DNA of 23,665 nucleotides from JAEUSF01 sp964484145 (GTDB lineage: Bacteria > Patescibacteriota > Doudnabacteria > UBA920): NCBI GenBank assembly GCA_964484145.1, contig CAZAED010000022.1:1-23665 (forward strand), written 5' to 3'. The position numbers and the translations under genes were made by a program. This document shows positions 6,227 to 13,054 of the stretch, one piece after another; positions within the stretch are counted from its first letter, which is position 1, and each line of letters opens with the position of its first letter. The notes beneath the pieces are model-generated. The model was not told the origin of the DNA and ran no database searches. It saw nothing but the letters and a program-made list of their open reading frames with translations.

Positions 6227-7036
6227 TTAGGATAATTTTAACTCTTCATACAGCTTTTTTATCCTTGTCGCTTGTCCCTTATTACTTATCTCTATTAATA
6301 CCCCATTTACCTGCACCACCCCTTCTTCTTCCATTTCGTTTTTAAATTTTTGTGTCGGATCCAAAAACTTTTTTAAAGCATTGTCGAATTTTACACCAAG
6401 CGCGCTGTCTCTACTGCCGGTCATGCCTACGTCGCTTATATACCCTGTTCCATTTTTTAGTACATGAGCGTCGGCTGTGGGAACATGAGTATGCGTACCA
6501 ACTACTGCTGCTACTCTGCCGTCTAAATAATATCCCATAGTCTTTTTTTCCGAGGTAGCTTCTGCATGAAAGTCTACAAATATTATATCACCTTTTTGCG
6601 CCTCCTGGGTTAGCAGCTTGTCCACCTCTAAAAACGGGTTAGTTAATTGTCCGTCAAAAAACTTTTCACAAAATACAGTGCCGTGAAGGTTAATAACCAA
6701 ATATTGCTGATCATCTTTCGCAAATCTGTAATACCCGTGCCCTTCAAAATTGCCGGACAAATTGGCCGGGCGAATAAGTTTTGGATATTTTTCAAAACTG
6801 TCTTTAACCTGGTCTTCCTTGTCAAAACTATGATTGCCACCTGTAAAACAATCTATGCCAAGCACGTCTATTTCCGCCAGTGTAGACGGAGTTACTCCTT
6901 TGCCGTGCGCCAAATTTTCAACGTTGGCAATAACCACGTCCGGCTTATACTTCTCTTTCCACATAGGCAAAACCTGGGCAAGTGCTTTCCGCCCAGGTTT
7001 ACCAACAATATCACCAATAAATAAAATTCTGTTCAC
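6227..7036 (-). CDS. ymdB: YmdB-family metallophosphoesterase (TIGR00282 type)
   Basis: The metal-binding residues of this calcineurin-like family are all visible: Asp9 in FIGDIVGKPGR, Glu40 in NVENLAHGKG, Asn68 in GGNHSFD, His157 in VDFHAEATSEK, and His182/His184 in VGTHTHVPTAD. Characterised members hydrolyse 2',3'-cyclic nucleotides and affect RNA decay and biofilm genes in Bacillus. The length (269) is normal. The start is GTG at 7036, only four bases after the preceding stop, so translation is probably coupled. The pairing with rny is conserved in Firmicutes and supports a role in RNA metabolism. It would be the third gene of the rny operon. Confidence 0.93.
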   Translation of the reverse strand: MNRILFIGDIVGKPGRKALAQVLPMWKEKYKPDVVIANVENLAHGKGVTPSTLAEIDVLGIDCFTGGNHSFDKEDQVKDSFEKYPKLIRPANLSGNFEGHGYYRFAKDDQQYLVINLHGTVFCEKFFDGQLTNPFLEVDKLLTQEAQKGDIIFVDFHAEATSEKKTMGYYLDGRVAAVVGTHTHVPTADAHVLKNGTGYISDVGMTGSRDSALGVKFDNALKKFLDPTQKFKNEMEEEGVVQVNGVLIEISNKGQATRIKKLYEELKLS

Positions 7037-7040
7037 AAAT

Positions 7041-7691
7041 TTACTTTATTATTTTTGTAATAGGGTTACCTATATGAATTCCATTAGATATTTGACCACG
7101 TTGATCTTCGGGTAAATAATTTTGGTCTTCCCACATATTTCTTTTAGAAGCTATGATTTTAAATCTACTACCCTCCCGGACTAAAGAAGTATCAAAGCTC
7201 CGATCATAATGATAAAGGTTAAATTCAACAGGACAGACACCTTTTTCCAAAACTTTTTCCTCAAGAACCATACCCAACACTGCATCATAGCGCCTATAAG
7301 ATTCTTCGCATTTCTTTAGCATTTCTTTTTGATCTTGCTCGCCTACAAAAACAATATCTTTCACCAAGGGCTGTATACTATATTCATCATATTTTCCATT
7401 TTTGCATTTAACCCTCTTAGACTCACCACTTTTAAGAAGGAAATATACAGATCCATTTTTGGTCTGAAAAATTCGCCCAAATCTCTCCTTTTCAGATATA
7501 AGTCGATTTATTAAAATTTTTAATTCTTTATCAAAAAAAATCTGAAAAGTAGCTTCTTCTTTTTCAGCTAACTTATATTCTTTTTTGTTAACCAATTTTT
7601 TTCTCCAATCCCAAAACTCGGCTTCAATTGACTCCGGAGTAAAAACTTCCTTATGCACTTCGGGTAATATTTTTTCTCCGTTATCTCGCAT
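7041..7691 (-). CDS. Unknown protein inserted between rny and ymdB
   Basis: This 216-residue, highly charged protein is soluble, with no signal peptide or membrane segment. Lys/Glu-rich helices at about 25-80 (DWRKKLVNKKEYKLAEKEE) precede a mixed part with RRYDAVLGMVLEEKVLEKGVCPVEFNLYHYDRSFDTS and end in a Gly/Asn/Ile-rich tail. I do not recognise the family. Its ATG at 7691 overlaps the last 11 nt of rny, and its stop is four bases before the ymdB GTG, so the three genes are translationally coupled. Position alone suggests a part in RNA decay or its control. It is somewhat more A/T-rich than its neighbours. Confidence 0.8.
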   Translation of the reverse strand: MRDNGEKILPEVHKEVFTPESIEAEFWDWRKKLVNKKEYKLAEKEEATFQIFFDKELKILINRLISEKERFGRIFQTKNGSVYFLLKSGESKRVKCKNGKYDEYSIQPLVKDIVFVGEQDQKEMLKKCEESYRRYDAVLGMVLEEKVLEKGVCPVEFNLYHYDRSFDTSLVREGSRFKIIASKRNMWEDQNYLPEDQRGQISNGIHIGNPITKIIK

Positions 7692-9216
7692 ACTCTATTA
7701 CCCTAGTTTCTCTAATTACATGCACCTTAATTTCCCCCGGGAATTTAAGTTCAGCTTCCAGTTTGTTTGCTATGTCCCTGGCAAGTTTTTGGCAGCCCAT
7801 GTCGTCTAGCTTACTTGGACTAACGAACACGCGAATTTCGCGGCCGCCCATTATAGCGTAAGTTTTTTCAACGCCTTCAAAACCGTTGGCCATGTTTTCA
7901 AGGTCAGTTAAGCGCTTTATATAATTTTCCAGTGTGTCTTTCCTGGCTCCCGGACGCGCGCCAGAAATATTGTCGCAAGCGTCTACAATTATAGCTTCTA
8001 TGCTTTGTGCTGCTTCGCTTTTGCCTGAAACATCGGTATCGTGATGGTGGGAGGCTATAGCTTCAATTATTCTCGGGTCTAAGCCAAACTTCTCCGCGAC
8101 TTTCTTGCCAAGTTCTACGTGGCTGCCTTCTAAGTCCTGGTCTAGGGCTTTGCCTATATCATGAAGAAGCGCGCCTTGTTTGGTTATGCTAACGTCCGCG
8201 CCAAGCTCTTCTGCCATAAGGGCGCCTAATTTAGCCATTTCTACGCTATGACGTAAAATATTTTGCCCATAGGAAGTTCTAAACATCATCCTGCCTACCA
8301 AATGCACAAGCTTTGGCGGGAAATTAGTTATACCAAGCTCGTAAACAGCTTGTTCGCCGGCCTGCTTAATTTGCTCGCTAATTTCCGCCTTGCTCTTTTC
8401 ATACGCCTCTTCTATGCGAGCCGGATGAATACGGCCGTCAGCCACCAACTTTTCTAAAGTTAATTTAGCAATATGCCTGCGAATGCTGTTAAAACCGGAA
8501 ATAACCACGGTATCCGGCGAGTCGTCAATTAAAATTTCCACGCCCATCATTTGTTCAAAGGCGCGAATGTTGCGGCCTTCCTTGCCTATAATTCTGCCTT
8601 TCATTTCTTCTGAAGGTATGGAAACTGTTGTGGTGGTGGTTTCACTGGTTACTTCGCCGGCTACACGCTCAATAGCCTGAGCCACTATGTTGCGGGCATC
8701 CCTTTCCGCGGTTTCGCGCGCTTCGTTTAAAAGTTTTTTATGCAAGCCCAGCATTTCTTCCTTAACATCTTTTTCCGCGTTGTTAAGCAAAACCTTGCCG
8801 GCTTCTTCCCTGGTCATTCCGGCGACTTTTTCAAGGTTAGCCACTACCTTGGCTTTCATTTCCTTTATTTCTTCAGCCGCTGCCTTCATTTCCTCGCCTT
8901 TTTTTTCTAAGTCCATTTTTTGGCGGTCTAACTGCGCGGATTTGGTGTCTAATTCTTTTTCTTTCCTGTCTACTCGCTCTTCAAAACGAGCCATTTGAGC
9001 CCGAAATTCCGTTTCCTGCTTTTTTGCCTGCTCAATAATTTCTAAAGACTTAGACTTTGCTTCGAGCAGCATTTCCTTTTCTTTGGCTTTAGCATCTTCT
9101 AAAATCTTCTCAGCTTTTGCCTCGGCACCACCGACTTTTTTAGAAGCCAAAGTATGCCTAAGTAAGTACCCAACAAGCCCCCCAACTACTAACCCTATTA
9201 AAATATATACAAACAT
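7681..9216 (-). CDS. rny: Ribonuclease Y
   Basis: RNase Y is the membrane-anchored endoribonuclease that initiates mRNA decay. Numbered from the ATG at 9216, the 511-residue protein has an N-terminal transmembrane helix (FVYILIGLVVGGLVGYLL), a long Glu/Lys coiled coil to about 190, a KH domain with G-R-I-I-G-K-E-G-R-N (207-216) and an HD domain with metal-binding His323 (ILRHSVE), His352-Asp353 (LLHDIGK) and the SHHHD cluster near 390. The ATG at 9216 is preferred over TTG at 9258 because it has an AAGGAA SD and gives the usual start just before the membrane helix. The promoter at 9416-9444 implies a ~190-nt leader containing a CTTAAGC/GCTTAAG stem (about 9264-9283). Confidence 0.96.
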   Translation of the reverse strand: MFVYILIGLVVGGLVGYLLRHTLASKKVGGAEAKAEKILEDAKAKEKEMLLEAKSKSLEIIEQAKKQETEFRAQMARFEERVDRKEKELDTKSAQLDRQKMDLEKKGEEMKAAAEEIKEMKAKVVANLEKVAGMTREEAGKVLLNNAEKDVKEEMLGLHKKLLNEARETAERDARNIVAQAIERVAGEVTSETTTTTVSIPSEEMKGRIIGKEGRNIRAFEQMMGVEILIDDSPDTVVISGFNSIRRHIAKLTLEKLVADGRIHPARIEEAYEKSKAEISEQIKQAGEQAVYELGITNFPPKLVHLVGRMMFRTSYGQNILRHSVEMAKLGALMAEELGADVSITKQGALLHDIGKALDQDLEGSHVELGKKVAEKFGLDPRIIEAIASHHHDTDVSGKSEAAQSIEAIIVDACDNISGARPGARKDTLENYIKRLTDLENMANGFEGVEKTYAIMGGREIRVFVSPSKLDDMGCQKLARDIANKLEAELKFPGEIKVHVIRETRVIEYAR

Positions 9217-9415
9217 AAAATTCCTTACATTCTGTGCGTAAGGCTGCGTATATAGCAAAAATTCTTAAGCTAGTTTGCTTAAGCGATTATCTTTTCCTTA
9301 ACAAGGATAGAGTTTTGCGAACTTGAATAAATTTCACAAAATTGACTAAAAAGATGAATAAATGCTACTTATTACAGCCTTCGTTACAGAGTTAAACTTT
9401 AATTTCAGTACCCCT

Positions 9416-9444
9416 ACAATATCATAATTCACCCTACCTGTCAA
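9416..9444 (-). promoter_or_regulatory. Promoter of the rny operon
   Basis: TTGACA (9444-9439), 17-nt spacer, TATTGT (9421-9416). The predicted start is near 9409. It lies back to back with the superoxide dismutase promoter. Confidence 0.82.
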
Positions 9445-9447
9445 AGA

Positions 9448-9480
9448 TGCTATAATAGCTTTATCAGATACTAATCTGAT
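9448..9480 (+). promoter_or_regulatory. Extended -10 promoter and leader stem of the SOD gene
   Basis: TGCTATAAT (9448-9456) is a consensus extended -10 element; no good -35 is visible. A perfect ATCAGAT/ATCTGAT stem (9463-9469/9474-9480) begins where transcription should start. A second weaker stem using AATATA/TATATT words follows up to about 9520. Confidence 0.6.
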
Positions 9481-9545
9481 TGAATATACTAATTCTTCAG
9501 ATTGGAAAATTCGTATATTAGTAATACTTAGTATTTAGTAAATTT

Positions 9546-10127
9546 ATGAAATTTGAACTACCAAAATTACCATACGACTACAACGCCCTAGAGCCTTACA
9601 TAGACGCAAAAACCATGGAAATTCACCACACCAAACACCACCAGGCTTACATAGACAAACTAAACCCTGTGGTAGAAAAATACGCTGAATTAGCCAATGT
9701 AGAAGTAGAAGATTTGTTAAAAAATCTCTCTTCCCTAAAGGTAGACGAGGCTGATAGAAAAGTCATACAAAACCACGGGGGTGGCCATGCAAACCACTCT
9801 ATGTTTTGGAAGCTTATGGACCCGGCTAACAAACTAGATGAAAAATTGGTTGCCGATATTAACACAACATTTGGCTCAACAGAAGACTTTAAAAAACAGT
9901 TTTCCGATGCCGCCCTAAAAGTTTTTGGCTCCGGCTGGGCGTGGCTAGTAAAAGATAGTAATAATAAACTTTCTATCTTAGGGCTCCCAAACCAAGACTC
10001 CCCACTTTCCCAGAGCCTAACCCCTGTTCTTGGTCTAGACGTATGGGAACATGCGTATTACATTAAATACCAAAATAAACGCGCTGAATATATAAATGCT
10101 TGGTGGAACGCAATTAAATTAATTTAG
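9546..10127 (+). CDS. sodA: Superoxide dismutase, Mn-type (Fe/Mn family)
   Basis: The enzyme converts superoxide to hydrogen peroxide and oxygen. The four metal ligands are in place: His27 (EIHHTKHHQAY), His84 (GGGHANHSMFW), Asp165 and His169 (LDVWEHAYY). Gln150 in LPNQDSPL occupies the place of the Gln typical of manganese rather than iron enzymes, so Mn (or cambialistic) use is inferred. At 193 residues it is slightly short but complete, with no signal peptide. The ATG at 9546 has no SD. It is one of only two plus-strand genes and is divergent from rny; the two promoters are interleaved. A SOD suggests exposure to oxygen even in a fermentative small-genome bacterium. Confidence 0.96.
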   Translation: MKFELPKLPYDYNALEPYIDAKTMEIHHTKHHQAYIDKLNPVVEKYAELANVEVEDLLKNLSSLKVDEADRKVIQNHGGGHANHSMFWKLMDPANKLDEKLVADINTTFGSTEDFKKQFSDAALKVFGSGWAWLVKDSNNKLSILGLPNQDSPLSQSLTPVLGLDVWEHAYYIKYQNKRAEYINAWWNAIKLI

Positions 10128-10155
10128 AATATACAAATTTATTTTAAAACTTTTG

Positions 10156-10178
10156 AAGGCTCGTTCATACGAGCTTTT
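10156..10178 (+). terminator. Terminator of the SOD gene
   Basis: GCTCGT/ACGAGC (10159-10164/10169-10174) with flanking A/T pairs is followed by TTTT on the plus strand, 30 nt after the stop codon. Confidence 0.75.
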
Positions 10179-10187
10179 AAAAACGCC

Positions 10188-10223
10188 AAAAAATATTGCC
10201 CCGGCGGTGATGTCCGACGGGGC
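10188..10223 (-). terminator. GC-rich terminator of the 10250-10522 gene
   Basis: GCCCCGTCGG and CCGCCGGGGC (one mismatch, 10223-10214/10207-10198) are followed on the minus strand by AATATTTTTT. Just before it, TAGGAGG and CCTCCTA flank the region after the stop codon and can pair as well. Confidence 0.88.
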
Positions 10224-10249
10224 GTTAGGAGGAGAGTCATAACAACCTC

Positions 10250-10522
10250 CTACAGTTCTATTTGAAGCTGAGCACATCTCTTCTTCACGGTTGCGATCAA
10301 CTCTCTGGCCCGATCTTCATACATGATCAGGAAAGATTGACCCTCACACACGATGATTGCTTTAGCAGCGTTTCTTGCCGCTGCTTTATAAGCATCAACT
10401 AGGGTTTGGCTTGCTGATCCGTTTTTTGCAAGCTCTATACGGAGCCTGCCTTCATGCATGCAAAAGGTGGCGTGATCACGCTTCAAAAAATCAAAATCAT
10501 TGTGAGCTTTAGGCTCTAACAT
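10250..10522 (-). CDS. Orphan small protein, unknown function (90 aa)
   Basis: I do not recognise this 90-residue soluble protein. It has a charged N-terminus (MLEPKAHNDFDFLKRDHATF), two cysteines near the ends of its core (21 and 59) plus one near the C-terminus, and predicted helices such as LVDAYKAAARNAAKAIIV and RARELIATVKKRCAQLQ. It has a clear SD (AAGGAG six bases before the ATG at 10522), unlike most neighbours, and its own GC-rich terminator. The nearest promoter upstream is at 10726-10753, which implies a ~195-nt leader containing a terminator-like hairpin and two further stems. G+C is moderately higher than in the flanking genes. The organisation matches the orphan genes at 815 and 14289, so it may be laterally acquired. 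Confidence 0.75.
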   Translation of the reverse strand: MLEPKAHNDFDFLKRDHATFCMHEGRLRIELAKNGSASQTLVDAYKAAARNAAKAIIVCEGQSFLIMYEDRARELIATVKKRCAQLQIEL

Positions 10523-10546
10523 ACCACACTCCTTGTTTTTGTACTA

Positions 10547-10597
10547 CCCGTTTCCGGGCGCAGGAGGGGCTACTTTTTTAAAAATAACCCCTCCTGC
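10547..10597 (-). promoter_or_regulatory. Two leader hairpins ahead of the 90-aa gene
   Basis: A perfect 10-bp stem GCAGGAGGGG/CCCCTCCTGC (10597-10588/10569-10560) is followed by CCCG/CGGG (10558-10547). The 5' arm contains an SD-like GGAGG and the 3' arm contains CTCCT, which could instead pair with the true SD AAGGAG just downstream. A translational switch is possible but unproven. Confidence 0.5.
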
Positions 10598-10601
10598 GGC
10601 C

Positions 10602-10630
10602 AAAAAAAATCCCAAAGCTTAGAAGCTTTG
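10602..10630 (-). terminator. Terminator-like hairpin inside the leader (possible attenuator)
   Basis: CAAAGCTT/AAGCTTTG (10630-10623/10620-10613) with a two-base loop is followed by GGGATTTTTTTT on the minus strand. It lies between the promoter at 10726-10753 and the 90-aa gene, so it would stop that transcript after about 110 nt unless disrupted. Confidence 0.65.
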
Positions 10631-10711
10631 AGAAAAATATATAAATAACAAACTGACGGGAATTACCGAATCTTTTTTCTTATTTTGCTTATAAAAAAAG
10701 TGGTGGTTCAT
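10619..10711 (-). CDS. Possible 30-aa leader peptide (low confidence)
   Basis: An ATG only a few bases from the predicted transcription start opens a 30-codon ORF: MNHHFFYKQNKKKDSVIPVS, then LLFIYFSQSF. Its TAA stop falls exactly in the loop of the hairpin at 10602-10630. No SD is present, so translation would be leaderless. Phe, Tyr, His and Lys are frequent. It may be coincidence in A/T-rich DNA. If real, it could couple translation to attenuation of the 90-aa gene. Confidence 0.25.
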   Translation of the reverse strand: MNHHFFYKQNKKKDSVIPVSLLFIYFSQSF

Positions 10712-10725
10712 TCGTAATTTTATTT

Positions 10726-10753
10726 ATTTTACTCTTTCTCAAATTTTTGTCAA
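10726..10753 (-). promoter_or_regulatory. Promoter upstream of the 90-aa gene
   Basis: TTGACA (10753-10748), 16-nt spacer, TAAAAT (10731-10726). It starts immediately after the rplS terminator, so it is not an rplS promoter. Confidence 0.8.
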
Positions 10754-10758
10754 ATTAA

Positions 10759-10786
10759 AACCCCGCCTTTCGCGAAAGGCGGGGTT
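10759..10786 (-). terminator. Terminator of rplS
   Basis: A perfect 12-bp stem AACCCCGCCTTT/AAAGGCGGGGTT around CGCG is followed by TTAATTTG on the minus strand, right after the rplS stop. Its outer A/T bases also make it plausible on the plus strand. Confidence 0.85.
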
Positions 10787-10792
10787 AAAAAT

Positions 10793-11188
10793 TTATTTAG
10801 CTGCTTTCTTAACTTGTTTTACTTTAGCAGTTCTAGGGCTGTTGTCTTGTCTGCCTCTTACGTAGTAAAGCTTGGCTTTTCTGACTATTGGCTCTTTAAC
10901 TACTTCTAGTTTTACTATGTTGTTAGAATGTAAAGGGAAAATACGTTCTACGCCAATGCCAGAGGAAATTTTTCTAACTGTAAATGTGCCGGTTATGCCT
11001 TTGCCGTTCTTTTTGGCAATAACCAAACCTTCAAAAACCTGAGCACGTTCTTTTTTGCCGGTTACTTTACCGCTCTTTGGGTCGGTTATTAAGTCTATAA
11101 CTTTTTGGTGTACGCGAACTGTATAGCCGGGTTTAAATTCCGGTAAAGTTTTAAGCTGCTCTTGTTGTAAATGGTTAACTAATTGCAT
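10793..11188 (-). CDS. rplS: Ribosomal protein bL19
   Basis: bL19 lies at the 30S-50S interface of the large subunit. Family hallmarks are PEFKPGYTVRVHQKV near the N-terminus, ERAQVFEGLVIAKKNGKGITGTFTVRKISSGIGVERIFPLHS in the core, and VVKEPIVRKAKLYYVRG near the end. At 131 residues it has a basic extension (DNSPRTAKVKQVKKAAK) beyond the usual ~115. The ATG at 11188 has no SD. It is the last gene of the rpsP-khpA-trmD-rluD-rplS cluster and ends in a strong terminator. A large palindrome in the 100-nt leader could be a control site. Confidence 0.96.
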   Translation of the reverse strand: MQLVNHLQQEQLKTLPEFKPGYTVRVHQKVIDLITDPKSGKVTGKKERAQVFEGLVIAKKNGKGITGTFTVRKISSGIGVERIFPLHSNNIVKLEVVKEPIVRKAKLYYVRGRQDNSPRTAKVKQVKKAAK

Positions 11189-11191
11189 AGT

Positions 11192-11287
11192 ATGAATGAC
11201 AAGATTTAAAAGATTTAAATGATTGACATGATTACTGCAGTCCGCAGCCTAATCTTGTCATTCATGTCAATCTTGGTCAATCTTTTA
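11192..11287. repeat. Word-repeat palindrome in the rplS leader
   Basis: ATGAATGACAAGATT (11192-11206) and AATCTTGTCATTCAT (11251-11265) are perfect 15-nt inverted arms. Further arms use the words GATTGACATG and CATGTCAATC, and AAAAGATT with AATCTTTT. The centre holds CTGCAGTCCGCAG. Confidence 0.75.
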
Positions 11288-11293
11288 AATTAA

Positions 11294-12283
11294 TTACAAT
11301 TGTTTAAGTGTCTTTGAACCTAAATTTTCCAATACTTGTTTTAAATCATCACTCAGTTCTGACTCCGCTTCTATCCAAGTTCCATCCGGCAAGCGGACTT
11401 CTATTTTCTTAGCGTGAAGGAATTGCCTTGTTAAACCAGGAATTCCGATCTTTTTGGATCCATATAGCCCATCACCAACTAATGGATGTCCTATAGCTTT
11501 CATATGCACCCGTATCTGATGTGTTCTGCCTGTATGCAATTTTACCAGAATTAGGGTGTATTGGTCAAGTCCCTGTTTTCCCTCCTCTCCCTTGAGGGGA
11601 GAGGACTGAGGTGAGGGTGATGACAAATACTCCAAAACCTTATACTCCGTCAGCGCCTCTTTTGGCTCAATTACATTCTTAACGTCCTGCTTTCTAAAGT
11701 CGCTCTTACTCTTGCCAATTGGCAAATCTATTCTCCCAACCGGCTTTTCCACACTACCTTGTACAAGCGCTATATATTCCTTTTTTACTTTTCGTTCAAA
11801 AAAAGCGTCTTTTAAGTATTCATACATTTCCTGTGTCCTGGCTACCAAAATAACTCCGCTTGTATCTTTGTCTAACCTGTGAACTATACCAGGCCTGCCT
11901 TCTTCGCCAACTAATTTAATGTCGGAAAAATTATACAAAAGCGCACTAGCCAAAGTCTCGCCCTTAAACCCAGCTCCCGGGTGCACTGTCATTCCGGCAG
12001 GTTTGTCGATTATTAAAAGTCCATTATTATCGTAAAGAACTTTTAAAGGGGTATTACTCGGGGCAATTTCTGTCCGCCCACTGGCGGATAAGATTTCAGA
12101 TTGATCATACACTACAGTGTCGTCTTTCCTAACAACAAATTTGCTTTCTTTTTCTACTTTCCCATTTACCATTACCAAACCGGCCTCAATGTCTCGCTGG
12201 ATTTGAGAACGGCTTGTATCTTTTATTGCTTCAGACAAAAATTTATCTAAGCGCGTTTTTAAAACCTCTACTTTATAGTTCAT
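11294..12283 (-). CDS. rluD: RluD-type rRNA pseudouridine synthase with two in-frame palindrome inserts
   Basis: The protein converts uridines to pseudouridine, most likely in 23S rRNA. From the ATG at 12283 (329 aa) it has an N-terminal S4 RNA-binding domain (about 5-65) and the catalytic domain with H-R-L-D-K-D-T-S-G (catalytic Asp138), preceded by LLIIDKPAGMTVHP and followed by KLHTGRTHQIRVHM. Residues about 65-72 (LSASGRTE) and 221-238 (SSPSPQSSPLKGEEGKQG) are encoded by palindromic repeats (12073-12088 and around 11584-11604). They interrupt otherwise contiguous family sequence: EYKVLEYL would normally run straight into a strand like DQYTLILVKL. GTG at 12304 is rejected as start because it lies in a palindrome. 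The exact site (RluC, RluD or another) is not determinable. Confidence 0.9.
   Translation of the reverse strand: MNYKVEVLKTRLDKFLSEAIKDTSRSQIQRDIEAGLVMVNGKVEKESKFVVRKDDTVVYDQSEILSASGRTEIAPSNTPLKVLYDNNGLLIIDKPAGMTVHPGAGFKGETLASALLYNFSDIKLVGEEGRPGIVHRLDKDTSGVILVARTQEMYEYLKDAFFERKVKKEYIALVQGSVEKPVGRIDLPIGKSKSDFRKQDVKNVIEPKEALTEYKVLEYLSSPSPQSSPLKGEEGKQGLDQYTLILVKLHTGRTHQIRVHMKAIGHPLVGDGLYGSKKIGIPGLTRQFLHAKKIEVRLPDGTWIEAESELSDDLKQVLENLGSKTLKQL
11584..11604. repeat. Palindromic insert within the rluD-like gene (CCTCTCCC type)
   Basis: CCTCTCCC/GGGAGAGG pairs around TTGAG. With the flanks CTCACCTCAGTCC and GGAGGG it matches the dispersed CTCACC..CTCTCCC..GGGAGAGG repeat type. It encodes SSPSPQSSPLKGEE in frame. 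Confidence 0.75.
12073..12088. repeat. Short palindromic insert within the rluD-like gene (TCCGCC/GGCGGA)
   Basis: TCCGCC, a four-base loop, GGCGGA. It encodes LSASGRTE in frame, at the S4-catalytic linker. It has the same arms as the 26-nt element at 13673-13698 but a different centre. Confidence 0.65.
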
Positions 12284-12289
12284 AACTAG

Positions 12290-12323
12290 ATTATGGATTT
12301 TCACGACCGTGAAAATCCATAAT
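12290..12323. repeat. Near-perfect 34-bp palindrome between trmD and rluD
   Basis: ATTATGGATTTTCACG (12290-12305) and CGTGAAAATCCATAAT (12308-12323) are exact inverted copies with only two bases between them. It fills almost the whole gap between the trmD stop and the rluD ATG. It has no T-run on the minus strand, so it is not a clear terminator. Confidence 0.9.
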
Positions 12324-12325
12324 TC

Positions 12326-13048
12326 TTATTTTATTAAATCAGGGCGACGTTTTATTGTGCGCTTATTCGACTCTTCTTTTCTCCAAGTTTCTACATTCTT
12401 ATGGTGGCCGCTAAGCAGTACTTTTGGTACTCTAAAAGTTTTTTTACCTACTTTCCAAACTTCGGGCTTAGTGTACTGCGGATATTCCAAAAGGTTTTCT
12501 GAAAAAGACTCGTTATGTGTGGACTCAAGCTTACCCAAAATACCCGGCCTAAGCCGCATAACCGCTTCACTTATTACCAATGCCGGCATCTCCCCGCCCA
12601 TTAGGACATAGTCGCCAATAGAAATTTCTTCGTCTACAAACTGCCTAATTCTTTCGTCAAAACCTTCGTACCTTCCGCAGACCAATACTAAACTGTCTAC
12701 TTTCGATAACCTAACAGCATCCTTTTGAGTAAAAGGTTTCCCCTGAGGAGTAAGCAAAATAACTCGTGATTTCTTCCTCGTCACCCGTGACTCGTTACCC
12801 GTCACTGATTGTATTGCTTTATACAAAACATCGGCTCGCAATACCATCCCAACATTTCCGCCATAAGGCCTGTCGTCTACAATTTGTCTTTCGCCCAAAC
12901 CAAAACCTCTTAAATTAACGGCCGCTAAATTAAGAAGTCCTAATTTAATTGCTCGTTTTACAATACCAAAACTCTCCACAAAATTTTCTACAAACTTTGG
13001 GAATAAAGTAATAATTTGAATATTAAGTTTTTTATTTTTTACAGTCAT
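12326..13048 (-). CDS. trmD: tRNA (guanine37-N1)-methyltransferase TrmD
   Basis: TrmD methylates G37 next to the anticodon of some tRNAs, preventing frameshifting. SPOUT/trefoil-knot hallmarks are present: FGLGERQIVDDRPYGGNVGMV (substrate loop), LLTPQGKPFTQ, LVCGRYEGFDERI and SIGDYVLMGGEMPALV with the knot region, then PEVWKVGK and VLLSGHHKNVETWR. At 240 residues the length is normal. About eight extra residues (TGNESRVTR-like, encoded at roughly 12776-12805) sit before VILLTPQG and are written in CGTGAC/GTCACG word repeats. The ATG at 13048 has no SD. rimM, which normally precedes trmD, is absent. The upstream gap holds a terminator and an inverted repeat. Confidence 0.96.
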   Translation of the reverse strand: MTVKNKKLNIQIITLFPKFVENFVESFGIVKRAIKLGLLNLAAVNLRGFGLGERQIVDDRPYGGNVGMVLRADVLYKAIQSVTGNESRVTRKKSRVILLTPQGKPFTQKDAVRLSKVDSLVLVCGRYEGFDERIRQFVDEEISIGDYVLMGGEMPALVISEAVMRLRPGILGKLESTHNESFSENLLEYPQYTKPEVWKVGKKTFRVPKVLLSGHHKNVETWRKEESNKRTIKRRPDLIK

Positions 13049-13054
13049 ATAGGT

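Noticed and set aside
9217..9258. TTG start for rny, 14 residues longer
   Set aside because: The ATG at 9216 has an SD and places the membrane helix at the N-terminus as in the family.
10148..10237. 33-codon ORF with SD just after the 90-aa gene
   Set aside because: It runs through the GC-rich terminator; the GGAGG is better explained as one arm of the 3' stem.
10619..10720. A known structural RNA (SRP, tmRNA, RNase P) in the short unit upstream of the 90-aa gene
   Set aside because: None of the conserved motifs of these RNAs is present in it.
12284..12304. GTG start for the rluD-like gene
   Set aside because: The GTG lies in the 34-bp palindrome; ATG at 12283 gives the normal S4-domain start.
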